A DNA stretch of 64,000 nt, taken from positions 64,033 to 128,032 of the forward strand of contig DLMI01000018.1 in NCBI GenBank assembly GCA_002478145.1. Direction: 5' to 3'. The position numbers were made by a program, and so were the translations under genes. This document shows positions 17,101 to 26,135 of this stretch, in pieces. Numbering within the stretch: position 1 is the stretch's first letter; every line of letters starts with the position of its first letter. This DNA is from Acidobacteria bacterium UBA7540 (lineage in GTDB: Bacteria > Acidobacteriota > Terriglobia > UBA7540). The notes beneath the pieces are model-generated. The model saw only the letters and a list, made by a program, of their open reading frames with translations. It was not told the DNA's origin and made no database searches.

Positions 17101-18939
17101 ATGCGCGATGATCTTCTGGAATATTACGAGAGTGAACTTAGCTTCCTCCGGCAGATGGGAGCGGAGTTTGCCGAGAAGCATCCCAAAATTGCGGCGCGCC
17201 TGCAATTGGATGCCAACCGTTGTGACGACCCGCATGTCGAGAGGCTGCTCGAGGGTTTTGCATTCCTCGCTGCCCGCGTTCACCTGAAAATCGACGATGA
17301 GTTTCCCCAGATCACGGAGGGGTTGCTCAGCGTTCTCTACCCTCATTTTCTCAGGCCCATCCCTTCGATGACGGTGACGGAGTTCCATCTGGATCCCGAG
17401 CAGGGTAAGCTCACCACCGGCTTGAAGATTCCCCGCGGCTCGATGATCTATTCGCGGCCCGTGGAGGGAGTGCCCTGCAAATTTCGCACGGGCTACGACG
17501 TGACCCTCTGGCCCATTGAGGTTGCCGACGCGAAGTGGTTGACCCCTGACAAGCTGAATCCTCCCTTGCGCGCCCCGGAGGCGGTTGCGGCCTTGCGGCT
17601 GGAACTTCGCTGCCTTTCCGATGTCAGCTTTGACAAACTCCAACTCCAGTCGTTGCGCTTCTTCCTGAATGGTGAAGGAGATATTGTACAAACTCTCTAC
17701 GAATTGCTCTGCAACAATTGCACGCAAATCGTGCTGAGAGACCCTAAAAACAGCCGCAAGCCTCCGGTCACACTGCCCGTGGACTCTTTGCGGCCCATGG
17801 GGTTCTCCGAAGAGGAATCCATGCTGCCGTACCCCCGGAGGTCCTTTGTGGGTTACAGGCTTCTTCAGGAGTACTTTTCGCTGCCAGAGAAATTCTTCTT
17901 TTTTGAACTCCAGGGGCTGGATCGACTAGCGCAAGCGGGCATGGGCGGACGCGCCGAGATCATATTTCTCATTGCGCCCTTCGAGGTCAACCACCGGCAG
18001 CAAAGATTGGAAGTTGGTGTCAATGCCAAAACGATCCGTTTGGGATGCTCTCCGGTCATCAATTTGTTTCCTCAAACGGCGGAACCAATCCTGTTGACCC
18101 AAAGCCGCTCGGAGTACCCTATCGTGCCGGATGCGCGGCGCAGGAATGCCACGGAGATTTTTTCGGTAGATGAGGTCCTCAGTTCGAATCCCCAGACCCA
18201 TGAGATTACTTATTACCAGCCTTTCTATGCTTACCGGCACCGGACTTTAAAGGACAAGAGTCAAACCTTCTGGCACACCACGCGTCGGCCCTCGAAGAGG
18301 AAGGGTGATGAAGGCTCGGAAGTGTACCTGCACTTGGTCAACCTCTCCTCGCGGGCTTCCTTGCCTGATGCTGAGACCATAACTGTCCGGTGCACGTGCA
18401 CCAATCGTGACATCCTGGCGCGCTTGCCATTTGGGAACGAAAGTGGCGATTTCGAAGTCGAGGGACTTGGATCTATCAAGGGCTCGGTGGCCCTGCGCAA
18501 GCCCACCGCAACCGTTCGGCCCCCGATGGGGAGGGGCGCGCTCTGGCGCCTTATTTCGCACCTGGCCTTGAACTACCTTTCCATCGTGGAGGAAGGGAAG
18601 GAGGCGTTCCAGGAAATCCTCCGCCTGTACAACTTCTCGGATTCTGTTGACCTTGAAAAACAAGTCGGGGGAATCGTGCGCCTGGATAGCCAGCGTCACT
18701 TCGCGCGCATCATTTCGGAAAATGGCATATCCTTCGCGAGAGGGACACGGGTTCAGATGGAGTTCGACGAGGACGACTTCGTGGGTGGAGGAGTGTTCCT
18801 ATTTACCGCGGTGATTGAACGTTTCCTGGCGTTGTACGCATCGCTCAATAGCTTCAGCCAGCTTGTCGTCAAGACGCGCCAGCGGAGGGAGGTGTTGAAA
18901 GAATGGCCACCCCGAGCCGGCCAAGCGATCTTGATGTAA
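17101..18939 (+). CDS. tssF: T6SS baseplate protein TssF
   Basis: This 612-residue TssF has the standard start (LLEYYESELSFLRQMGAEFA, then EKHPKIAARL) and DPHVERLLEGFAFLAARVHL. The central region has RPMGFSEEESMLPYPRRSF and LPEKFFFFELQGL, and the C-terminal third includes LWRLISHLALNYLSI. The length is normal for the family. It starts 1 base after tssE and overlaps tssG by 37 bases, so the wedge proteins are tightly coupled. Confidence 0.95.
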   Translation: MRDDLLEYYESELSFLRQMGAEFAEKHPKIAARLQLDANRCDDPHVERLLEGFAFLAARVHLKIDDEFPQITEGLLSVLYPHFLRPIPSMTVTEFHLDPEQGKLTTGLKIPRGSMIYSRPVEGVPCKFRTGYDVTLWPIEVADAKWLTPDKLNPPLRAPEAVAALRLELRCLSDVSFDKLQLQSLRFFLNGEGDIVQTLYELLCNNCTQIVLRDPKNSRKPPVTLPVDSLRPMGFSEEESMLPYPRRSFVGYRLLQEYFSLPEKFFFFELQGLDRLAQAGMGGRAEIIFLIAPFEVNHRQQRLEVGVNAKTIRLGCSPVINLFPQTAEPILLTQSRSEYPIVPDARRRNATEIFSVDEVLSSNPQTHEITYYQPFYAYRHRTLKDKSQTFWHTTRRPSKRKGDEGSEVYLHLVNLSSRASLPDAETITVRCTCTNRDILARLPFGNESGDFEVEGLGSIKGSVALRKPTATVRPPMGRGALWRLISHLALNYLSIVEEGKEAFQEILRLYNFSDSVDLEKQVGGIVRLDSQRHFARIISENGISFARGTRVQMEFDEDDFVGGGVFLFTAVIERFLALYASLNSFSQLVVKTRQRREVLKEWPPRAGQAILM

Positions 18940-19991
18940 GCAAGTCGCCGTTGGAAGAGCAGCTCCGCAACGAGCCTTATCTCTTCGAGTTTTTCCAGGC
19001 CGTGCGCCTGCTGGAGCGCTTCCTCCCCGACAAGGTGGGGGTGGGCAAGTTCGCTCCGCCCTCGGCGGAAGTGGCCCGCTTCCAGGCTAATTCCACACTT
19101 GCCTTTCCGGCCAGCGAGATTCAGGCCCTGACCTGGCCAGAGAAGGGCCCCGTGAAAATGAAAGTCAACTTCATGGGGTTGACTGGGCCGGAAGGCGTGC
19201 TGCCGGCCAATTATACGGTCTTGTTGGTGGAAAGGGCGCGGGCGGGCGATTCCTCGGCAGTCGATTTATTCGACACTTTCAATCACCGGATCATCTCCCT
19301 TTTCTTTCAGGCCTGGGAAAAATACCGCTTCTGGATCGCCTATGAGCGCGGCGAGCGCGACCAGTTTTCACATCACCTGCTGGATTTGATAGGCCTCGGC
19401 ACCCCCGCCCTGCAGGATCGGCAGGTGGTGGCGGATGACTCTCTGCTTTATTATTCGGGTCTGCTGGCGCAGCATCCGCGCTCTGCGGTGGCGCTCGAAC
19501 AGATTTTGAATGACTACTTCGAAGTCCCGGTTGAGGTGGAACAATTCGCGGGTGGCTGGTACCGGCTTGATACCAATACCCAATGCTGCCTCGAAGGCAG
19601 GAGCCGTTATTCCGAACAACTGGGAGTGGGCGCGGTCGTGGGCGATGAGGTCTGGGACCAGACAGCACGCGTCCGCATAAAAATCGGGCCCTTGTCGCTG
19701 GCCCAGTACAAGGAATTCTTGCCCACGGGTTTGGCCTTCGAGCCGTTACGCGTGCTGACGCGCTTCTTTTCGAATGACGAGTTTGATTTTGAAATTCAGC
19801 TTGTCTTGAACCGTCATGAGGTCCCGCGTTGTGAACTTGGCGCCGACGTGGAAACTGCGCCTAGACTGGGCTGGACTACCTGGGGCAAAACCAAAGAGAT
19901 GACGAGAGAGGTTGCAGACACTATATTGCAACTTTGGGAGACAAATGCATATGGCATTGAACCTAAAATCGTTAATCGGAAAGCTAAATGA
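18903..19991 (+). CDS. tssG: T6SS baseplate protein TssG
   Basis: The protein has 362 residues. It has the family signatures FEFFQAVRLLER, VKVNFMGLTGPEGVLPANYT and FFQAWEKYRFW. The ATG lies inside tssF with GGAGG nearby upstream. The last ~40 bases overlap the start of clpV. TssG joins TssF, TssE and TssK in the baseplate wedge. Confidence 0.94.
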   Translation: MATPSRPSDLDVSKSPLEEQLRNEPYLFEFFQAVRLLERFLPDKVGVGKFAPPSAEVARFQANSTLAFPASEIQALTWPEKGPVKMKVNFMGLTGPEGVLPANYTVLLVERARAGDSSAVDLFDTFNHRIISLFFQAWEKYRFWIAYERGERDQFSHHLLDLIGLGTPALQDRQVVADDSLLYYSGLLAQHPRSAVALEQILNDYFEVPVEVEQFAGGWYRLDTNTQCCLEGRSRYSEQLGVGAVVGDEVWDQTARVRIKIGPLSLAQYKEFLPTGLAFEPLRVLTRFFSNDEFDFEIQLVLNRHEVPRCELGADVETAPRLGWTTWGKTKEMTREVADTILQLWETNAYGIEPKIVNRKAK

Positions 19992-22713
19992 GTTAACGCG
20001 CAACGCACTTGAGTCGGCCGCCGGCTTGTGCTTGTCCCGGACGCACTACGATATCGAGGTGGAGCATTATCTGCTGAAGCTTTTGGAGCAGGCGGAGGGC
20101 GACTTTGCTCGCATCACCCGACATTTCGGCGTCGACAAGTCCCGGCTCTCCACCGAGTTGAACTGGAGTCTGGACAAGCTCAAGACCGGCAATGCTCGGA
20201 CCCCTGCCCTAAGCCCTTCCGTGGTGAAAATGATGACAGAGGCGTGGACCATCGGGTCTATCGATTACAGCGCCGGGCAGGTCCGGACCGGTTTCACCAT
20301 CCTCGCCCTTACCACCAACGATGAGCTGCGCAGGCTGGGCCGTGAGATAAGCAAGGAGTTTCAGAAAGTCGACGGTGATGTTCTACGCAAAGACTTCCTC
20401 TCGATTGTGGAAGGCTCTGCCGAACAAATGGCGACAAGTGTGGCGGCGCCAGCCGGCGCTCCCGGCGGACCCCGGCCCGCAGGCGCCGGCAAGACGGTAA
20501 ATCTCGATCAATTTACCATCAACCTCACCGAGAATGCGAAGGCCGGCAAGATTGATCCGGTACTCGGAAGAGATATGGAAATTCGGCAGATCATTGACAT
20601 CCTGATGCGCCGCCGGCAGAACAATCCCATTCTCACCGGCGAGGCTGGGGTGGGAAAGACCGCGGTCGTGGAAGGCTTCGCCCTGCGGGTCGCCAAAGGC
20701 GATGTGCCGCCCCCGCTTCGTAATGTCATGATTCGCTCTCTCGATCTGGCCCTTTTGCAGGCGGGCGCGGGCATCAAGGGTGAATTTGAGAATCGGTTGA
20801 AAGGATTGATCGAGGAGGTCAAGGCTTCGCCGATTCCCATCATCCTCTTCATCGATGAGGCCCACACCATGATCGGCGCGGGTGGCCAGGCCGGCCAGAA
20901 TGACGCCGCAAACCTGCTAAAACCCGCCCTGGCTCGCGGCGAATTGAGGACCATCGCTGCCACAACGTGGTCCGAGTACAAGAAGTATTTTGAAAAGGAC
21001 GCGGCCCTGGCGCGACGTTTCCAGGTCGTCAAGGTGGAAGAGCCCATCGAAACCCAATGCGCGGTAATGTTGCGGGGAATAATTCCTGCCCTCGAGAAAC
21101 ATCATAAGGTCCGCATTCTCGACGAGGGCTTGGTTGCAGCCGTGAAGTTCTCGCATCGCTACCTGGCTGGCCGCCAGCTTCCCGACAAGGCTGTAAGCGT
21201 TCTGGATACCGCTTGTGCGCGCCTTGCACTCGGCCAGAGTGCTATGCCTCCCGCCATCGAGGATGCTACCCGCCAATTGGACGACTTGGAAGTCCAGCAA
21301 CGAATCCTGGAACGTGAGAGTGCCCTCGGCGCAGACCACACGGAACGCCTGGAACAGATTGCAAAACAGAGGGCGGAGGTTGAGGGCTGCCTGAAAACGC
21401 TCCGCGAACGGTGGACCAAAGAGCACGAACTGGTGTCGAAGATCCGGGAGCTGCGCGCCCAGGTCGAGGCGGCGGTTTCCGGCGACGGCCATGGTGCGGC
21501 GTCTACGGCCAAACCTGCACCGGAGAGTGCTGCTCCAGCCTCCCCAACCGCTGCGGCTAAGCCTCCGGCCGGAGCTGCCGCTCCGGCCCCCGCGACCGCT
21601 GCCACCGAACCTGCCCCGGCTCGCGACCCAGAGGCTTTGCGAGCGGAACTCGCGAAATTGGACGCGGAACTGGCAGCATTACAGGGCGAAACGCCGATGA
21701 TGAGGGTGGCTGTCGACGCCCAAATTGTGAGCGAGGTGATCTCCGCGTGGACAGGAATTCCGGTGGGCAAGATGCTCAAAGATGAGATTTCGACAGTCCT
21801 GACGCTCAGTGCTCACCTCGGAAAACGGGTGATTGGCCAAACCCATGCCCTGGATATCATCGGCCAGCGGATTCAGACCTCGCGGGCCAGTCTGGATGAT
21901 CCCAATAGGCCGATCGGGGTCTTCATGCTTATCGGGCCGAGCGGCGTGGGTAAGACGGAAACCGCGCTGGCCCTTGCGGATCTGCTTTACGGGGGAGAGC
22001 ATAACCTGATCACAATTAATATGTCCGAGTTTCAGGAGCCGCACACCGTTTCGACTTTGAAAGGCTCGCCTCCCGGATACGTCGGCTATGGTGAGGGTGG
22101 GGTGTTGACTGAAGCTGTCCGCCGCCGGCCGTATTCAGTCGTCTTGCTGGATGAGGTGGAGAAGGCGCACCCCGATGTCCTCGAGCTTTTCTATCAGGTG
22201 TTCGACAAAGGCATGATGGAAGATGGCGAGGGTCGCGAAATCGACTTCAAGAATACCATCATCATACTGACCACCAATGCTTTAACGGACCGAATGATGA
22301 AGCTCTGTGCTGATCCGGAGACCATGCCAAGCCCTGAGGGCGTTGTAAAGGCGCTGAAGCCGGATCTGAATAAGACCTTCAAACCGGCATTTCTGGGCCG
22401 TATGGTGGTGATCCCTTACTACCCGATCCGCGATGAATCGCTGAAACAGATCGTGGTCTTGAAGCTGGGGAAGATCCAGCGGCGTATACAGGAAAACCAT
22501 AAGATCCAGCTTACCTATGACCCGAGCTTGGTCGATGCGGTGGCCAGCCGCTGCACTGAAGTCGAGAGCGGGGCTCGAAATGTGGACAATATTCTCACTA
22601 ACACGTTGCTCCCGGATATCTCGCAGCAGTTGTTGGGACGCATGTCGGAAGGCGAGAAGATAAGCGCCCTTCACGTGGGCGTCGGCCCGGATGGCGCGTT
22701 TGTGTACAACTAA
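19951..22713 (+). CDS. clpV: T6SS sheath-recycling AAA+ ATPase ClpV (TssH)
   Basis: The protein has 920 residues from the ATG at 19951; an ATG at 19945 is an equal alternative because GGGAG at 19936-19940 could serve either. It has an N-terminal Clp repeat domain, then a first AAA+ module with Walker A GEAGVGKT (230-237) and Walker B ILFIDEAH, and a second with GPSGVGKT (662-669) and VLLDEVEKAH. It pulls contracted TssBC sheaths apart for reuse. An unusual Ala/Pro-rich insert (~511-557) sits in the middle-domain region where ClpB-type coiled coils normally run. Overlaps tssG by ~40 bases. Confidence 0.95.
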   Translation: MALNLKSLIGKLNELTRNALESAAGLCLSRTHYDIEVEHYLLKLLEQAEGDFARITRHFGVDKSRLSTELNWSLDKLKTGNARTPALSPSVVKMMTEAWTIGSIDYSAGQVRTGFTILALTTNDELRRLGREISKEFQKVDGDVLRKDFLSIVEGSAEQMATSVAAPAGAPGGPRPAGAGKTVNLDQFTINLTENAKAGKIDPVLGRDMEIRQIIDILMRRRQNNPILTGEAGVGKTAVVEGFALRVAKGDVPPPLRNVMIRSLDLALLQAGAGIKGEFENRLKGLIEEVKASPIPIILFIDEAHTMIGAGGQAGQNDAANLLKPALARGELRTIAATTWSEYKKYFEKDAALARRFQVVKVEEPIETQCAVMLRGIIPALEKHHKVRILDEGLVAAVKFSHRYLAGRQLPDKAVSVLDTACARLALGQSAMPPAIEDATRQLDDLEVQQRILERESALGADHTERLEQIAKQRAEVEGCLKTLRERWTKEHELVSKIRELRAQVEAAVSGDGHGAASTAKPAPESAAPASPTAAAKPPAGAAAPAPATAATEPAPARDPEALRAELAKLDAELAALQGETPMMRVAVDAQIVSEVISAWTGIPVGKMLKDEISTVLTLSAHLGKRVIGQTHALDIIGQRIQTSRASLDDPNRPIGVFMLIGPSGVGKTETALALADLLYGGEHNLITINMSEFQEPHTVSTLKGSPPGYVGYGEGGVLTEAVRRRPYSVVLLDEVEKAHPDVLELFYQVFDKGMMEDGEGREIDFKNTIIILTTNALTDRMMKLCADPETMPSPEGVVKALKPDLNKTFKPAFLGRMVVIPYYPIRDESLKQIVVLKLGKIQRRIQENHKIQLTYDPSLVDAVASRCTEVESGARNVDNILTNTLLPDISQQLLGRMSEGEKISALHVGVGPDGAFVYN

Positions 22714-22749
22714 AACGTGTGAGGATGAACGGCGAGGGAGAGTCAATCT

Positions 22750-24597
22750 ATGAGCAATTACACTCAAGATGGTGGGCTGTTTAAGATCGACACTCCGCTG
22801 GGGAAAGATGTCTTGCTGCTGAGAGGTTTCAAGGGCACAGAAAGCGTCTCGCGCCTCTTCAGGTTTGAGCTCGACCTCCTGTCCGAGAACTCCGCAATAT
22901 CTTTTCCAGATATCATCGGCAAGAACGTGACCATCTCTTTGAAACAACCCGATGAATCCTATCGGTACATCAATGGCGTCATCAGCCGCTTTGCACAGCA
23001 TGCGACTGAAGAACAGTTTACGTCGTACAGTGCCGAAATGGTGCCCTGGCTTTGGCTTCTGACCCTAAATGTGGATTGTCGCATTTTCAAAAACAAGACC
23101 ATTCCCGATATCATCACCGAGGTGTTCAACGATCTGGGTTTCAATGACTACACGAACTCACTGCAAAGTTCTTATGATCCGCGAGAGTATTGTGTCCAAT
23201 ACCGGGAGTCGAGCTTTAACTTTGTTTCCCGGTTGATGGAAGAATACGGAATTTTCTACTTTTTCAAGCACCAGCAGGGGAAACACACACTGGTGATGGC
23301 GGACTCTCCAACCGCCCACAGTTCCTGTCCCGGGCAAAGCAGTGTTCGCTATATGACAGTTTCGGGGGGCCCCCAAGAGGATGTCATAACCGGGTGGCAA
23401 ATCGAACAGGAACTGCGCACTGGGAAATACTCTCATACGGACTACAATTTTCAAACACCAAGTACCAGTTTAATAGCCAGCGAGCCCACCGTTTATGAGG
23501 TCGGAGGAAACAGCAAATTCGAGATCTACCATTACTCTGGAGAGCATTTGACCAAGGGCGCTGGACAGTCTCTGAGCAAAATTCGCATGCAGGAGGAAGA
23601 AGCTCAACACATTGTTGCGCATGGAACGAGCCACTGCCGTATGTTTGTCAGCGGCTGTAAGTTTACCTTGGAAGAGCATCCTCGCAAGGACATGAATACC
23701 GATTACGTCCTGACGGAGATACAACACACCGCCGTGACCGACGCCTTCCCTTCGTCGGGAAATCCAGAAGGGGAGTCTTACTCTAATGCCTTCACGTGCA
23801 TTCCTCTTTCAGTTCCTTTCCGCCCTTTGCGCGTCACCGGGCGGCCCAAGATCAACAGCCTCCAGCCCGCAATTGTCATTGGCCCGAGCGGTGAAGAGAT
23901 CTCCACGGATCAATTTGGACGGGTTCAGGTTATGTTCCCCTGGGACGCGGACACGCGCGGAACCGGCACGGCTTGGTGCCGCGTCTCGCAGGTTTGGGCC
24001 GGCAATAACTGGGGAGCGATGTTTCTTCCCCGGATTGGCCAGGAGGTCCTCGTCGACTTCATGGAAGGCAAACCCGACTTGCCTGTTGTTGTCGGTCGGG
24101 TGTACAACGCCGAACAGATGCCGCCGTGGCCCCTGCCAGACAGACAAAACCTCAGCGGCTTCCGGTCCCATAGCACCAAGGGAGGAGGAGAGCACAACGC
24201 CAATGTTCTGGCTTTCGACGATACGATAGGCGATGAGGTTTTCTATATGCGCGCCGAAAAGGACATGGCACGGCGCGTGGAAAACGATGACGACCTCGAC
24301 GTGTTTAATGATCAGACCATTACGATCGCCCGAAATCGTACGGAGTCGGTGCTTGCAGGCAACGAGACGATTAACATTAAGCAGGGCAATCGCGCCGTAA
24401 CCGTCAGTCAGGGCAACGATTCCCTGGAGGTCAGCATGGGAAGCCAAACCACCACGGCCATGCAGTCAATCACACTTAAGGTGGGCCCGAGCAGCATTGT
24501 GCTTACCCCGACGGGAGTGACCATCAAAGGCCCGATGATCGATATCGAAGCTGACGGGATTCTGACGTTGAAGGGTGGACTTACAATGATCAACTAG
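22750..24597 (+). CDS. vgrG: T6SS spike protein VgrG (TssI)
   Basis: This 615-residue VgrG has the gp27-like N-terminus (FKGTESVSRLFRFELDLLS), the CVQYRESSFNFVSRLMEEYG segment, the gp5 OB-fold entry QFGRVQVMFPWD, and WAGNNWGAMFLPRIGQEVLV. A C-terminal beta-helix needle follows (TLKVGPSSIVLTPTGVTIKG). It ends soon after the needle, so no extra effector domain is fused. The following DUF6931-like and PAAR genes probably encode an adaptor and tip for it. GGGAGAG precedes the ATG. Confidence 0.95.
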   Translation: MSNYTQDGGLFKIDTPLGKDVLLLRGFKGTESVSRLFRFELDLLSENSAISFPDIIGKNVTISLKQPDESYRYINGVISRFAQHATEEQFTSYSAEMVPWLWLLTLNVDCRIFKNKTIPDIITEVFNDLGFNDYTNSLQSSYDPREYCVQYRESSFNFVSRLMEEYGIFYFFKHQQGKHTLVMADSPTAHSSCPGQSSVRYMTVSGGPQEDVITGWQIEQELRTGKYSHTDYNFQTPSTSLIASEPTVYEVGGNSKFEIYHYSGEHLTKGAGQSLSKIRMQEEEAQHIVAHGTSHCRMFVSGCKFTLEEHPRKDMNTDYVLTEIQHTAVTDAFPSSGNPEGESYSNAFTCIPLSVPFRPLRVTGRPKINSLQPAIVIGPSGEEISTDQFGRVQVMFPWDADTRGTGTAWCRVSQVWAGNNWGAMFLPRIGQEVLVDFMEGKPDLPVVVGRVYNAEQMPPWPLPDRQNLSGFRSHSTKGGGEHNANVLAFDDTIGDEVFYMRAEKDMARRVENDDDLDVFNDQTITIARNRTESVLAGNETINIKQGNRAVTVSQGNDSLEVSMGSQTTTAMQSITLKVGPSSIVLTPTGVTIKGPMIDIEADGILTLKGGLTMIN

Positions 24598-24701
24598 TGC
24601 GTCATGAGGCATGCCAGAAGCCCTAACTCCGGCGATAGAACCGAGAGGCGCCAATTTGGTCAGTTGTTAAGTAAAGTCAACGAGGAGAGGAAGTTGGCAT
24701 C

Positions 24702-25289
24702 ATGGACAACGCTGAGCCAGCCACAAAATCGGGGACAACCTTAAGAGACCTCTGTGAGCGGGCCGAGCTCAAGGAGGATGCCAAGGCATTGCTGAAAGAC
24801 GAGCATACGCCGCGGCAGTTTCTCGAGCTTCTTATTGCGAAGGAGCTTTTCCTGGATGCTATCCGATTCCTTGCCTATGCCCTTCCAAAAAGAGAGGCAG
24901 TGGGGTGGGGATGCCTTTGTGTGCGCCATAGCCTCGGGACAGAGGATGCGTCAAAGATCTCGGAAGCCCATATGGCAGTGGAGAAATGGGTATCCAATCC
25001 TGATGAGCCGAATCGCCGGGCTGCCAAGATTGCGGTTGATAAAGAGGGATTGAAGAACCCTTCAGCCTCTCTGGCACTGGCGGCATTCTTCAGCGGGGGC
25101 AGTATCGCACCGGCGAATCTCGCGCCCGTCGCCCCCGCGGACCATTTAACGCCGCAGTTTGTGGCTGGGGCGATAATTATCTCGGCGGTCAAAAACCAGC
25201 CGGAGAAAGCGCCTGAAAAGTATCGCGTCTTTCTGCAAAAGGGTATGGCGTTGATGGCCAGGATGCAGTCAGGTCCTAAGCCCGTCTGA
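24702..25289 (+). CDS. T6SS-associated protein, DUF6931-like
   Basis: The protein has 195 residues between vgrG and the PAAR gene. It is helical and Ala-rich: FLELLIAKELFLDAIRFLAY, RREAVGWGCLCVRH-like segment with two cysteines, then HMAVEKWVSNPDEPNRRAA and a C-terminal FLQKGMALMARMQ. Families of this shape and place are known in T6SS loci without an assigned function; the DUF6931 name is from memory. A role as chaperone or adaptor loading the PAAR tip or a cargo onto VgrG is inferred from gene order only. Confidence 0.65.
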   Translation: MDNAEPATKSGTTLRDLCERAELKEDAKALLKDEHTPRQFLELLIAKELFLDAIRFLAYALPKREAVGWGCLCVRHSLGTEDASKISEAHMAVEKWVSNPDEPNRRAAKIAVDKEGLKNPSASLALAAFFSGGSIAPANLAPVAPADHLTPQFVAGAIIISAVKNQPEKAPEKYRVFLQKGMALMARMQSGPKPV

Positions 25290-25308
25290 TTGAACTGGGA
25301 GGCGAATA

Positions 25309-25599
25309 ATGGGAATGCCTGCTGCCAGGGTAAGTGATACGCACGTATGCCCCATGGTGACCGGAGTTGTGCCTCACGTCGGCGGTCCCATTCTTCCACC
25401 TTGTTGCCTGACAGTCCTCACCGGGAGCCTGCCTCAGGCCCGCGTGACTGACTTGGCGACTTGCGTTGGCCCGCCCGATATGATTGTTTTGGGGTCATTC
25501 ACTGTCCTGGTAGGTGGAATACCCGCTGCCCGTCTCGGTGACTCGACGGCTCACGGTGGCGCCATTGTGCAAGGCCTTCCAACCGTGCTGATTGGGTAG
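25309..25599 (+). CDS. PAAR-domain spike tip protein
   Basis: This 96-residue protein is a stand-alone PAAR domain. It begins MPAARVSDTHVCPM and contains HVGGPI, ARVTDLATCVGPPDMI, VLVGGIPAARLGDSTAHGG and a final LPTVLIG. Conserved His and Cys residues would bind the zinc at the cone tip. There is no effector extension. It sharpens the VgrG spike. It has GGGAGG 7 bases upstream and is the last gene of the core operon before a 536-base gap. Confidence 0.93.
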   Translation: MGMPAARVSDTHVCPMVTGVVPHVGGPILPPCCLTVLTGSLPQARVTDLATCVGPPDMIVLGSFTVLVGGIPAARLGDSTAHGGAIVQGLPTVLIG

Positions 25600-26135
25600 G
25601 CATCACGAGCTGGCTCTTTCCCCACGTCCTGGCATCTGTTCGTCCCGCATTTTTCGGCGCATATCCTGGCACATGTCCTTGTTTCCAACTCCGGGAAGTG
25701 GTAAGATTTGGTCATCGAGCTGATAACAAAAGAGGGGAAAAGTGCGCCGTATGGTGCCTCCCACCACGAATTCCGGTCCTTGCAAGGGATGGGAGCTGGA
25801 TTTCGAAGCGAGGCTTGCGGCCTGTTGGCAGGAACAAACGGGGTGCAGGAGTTTTCCCTCGTTGACTAGGCAACCCATTCGGGCACTGGAAATGCGTTGA
25901 TGGAGGAGGGCCAGGCTCAGACCTTTCTTGAGCGGTGCGGCGCTTTTACATTTGTACTTCCTCGCCTCTGCATCGAAACGCGGGGGGCGTCTGATCTCAC
26001 AGCCAAGCTTGGAGACGTGACGATCACCGAAGTGGAAGAACCTTCTTCGACCGGGACATATGCGGGAAAAACCACCAAAGTGGGCGACGCCGTGCGGAAT
26101 TCTCAATAACGGAATCTGGTCGCAGGAGGCGAGCC
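25600..26135. other. Intergenic region with only doubtful small frames
   Basis: Two short open frames (about 25713-25871 from a TTG, and 25900-26109 from an ATG) have protein-like composition but no clear ribosome binding site and no recognised family. The boundary between the core operon and the kinase gene lies here. AGGAGG at the right end belongs to the next gene. Confidence 0.4.

Noticed and set aside
25900..26109. Small frame between the PAAR gene and the kinase
   Set aside because: The composition is protein-like, but there is no ribosome binding site and no family; left as doubtful in the intergenic entry.
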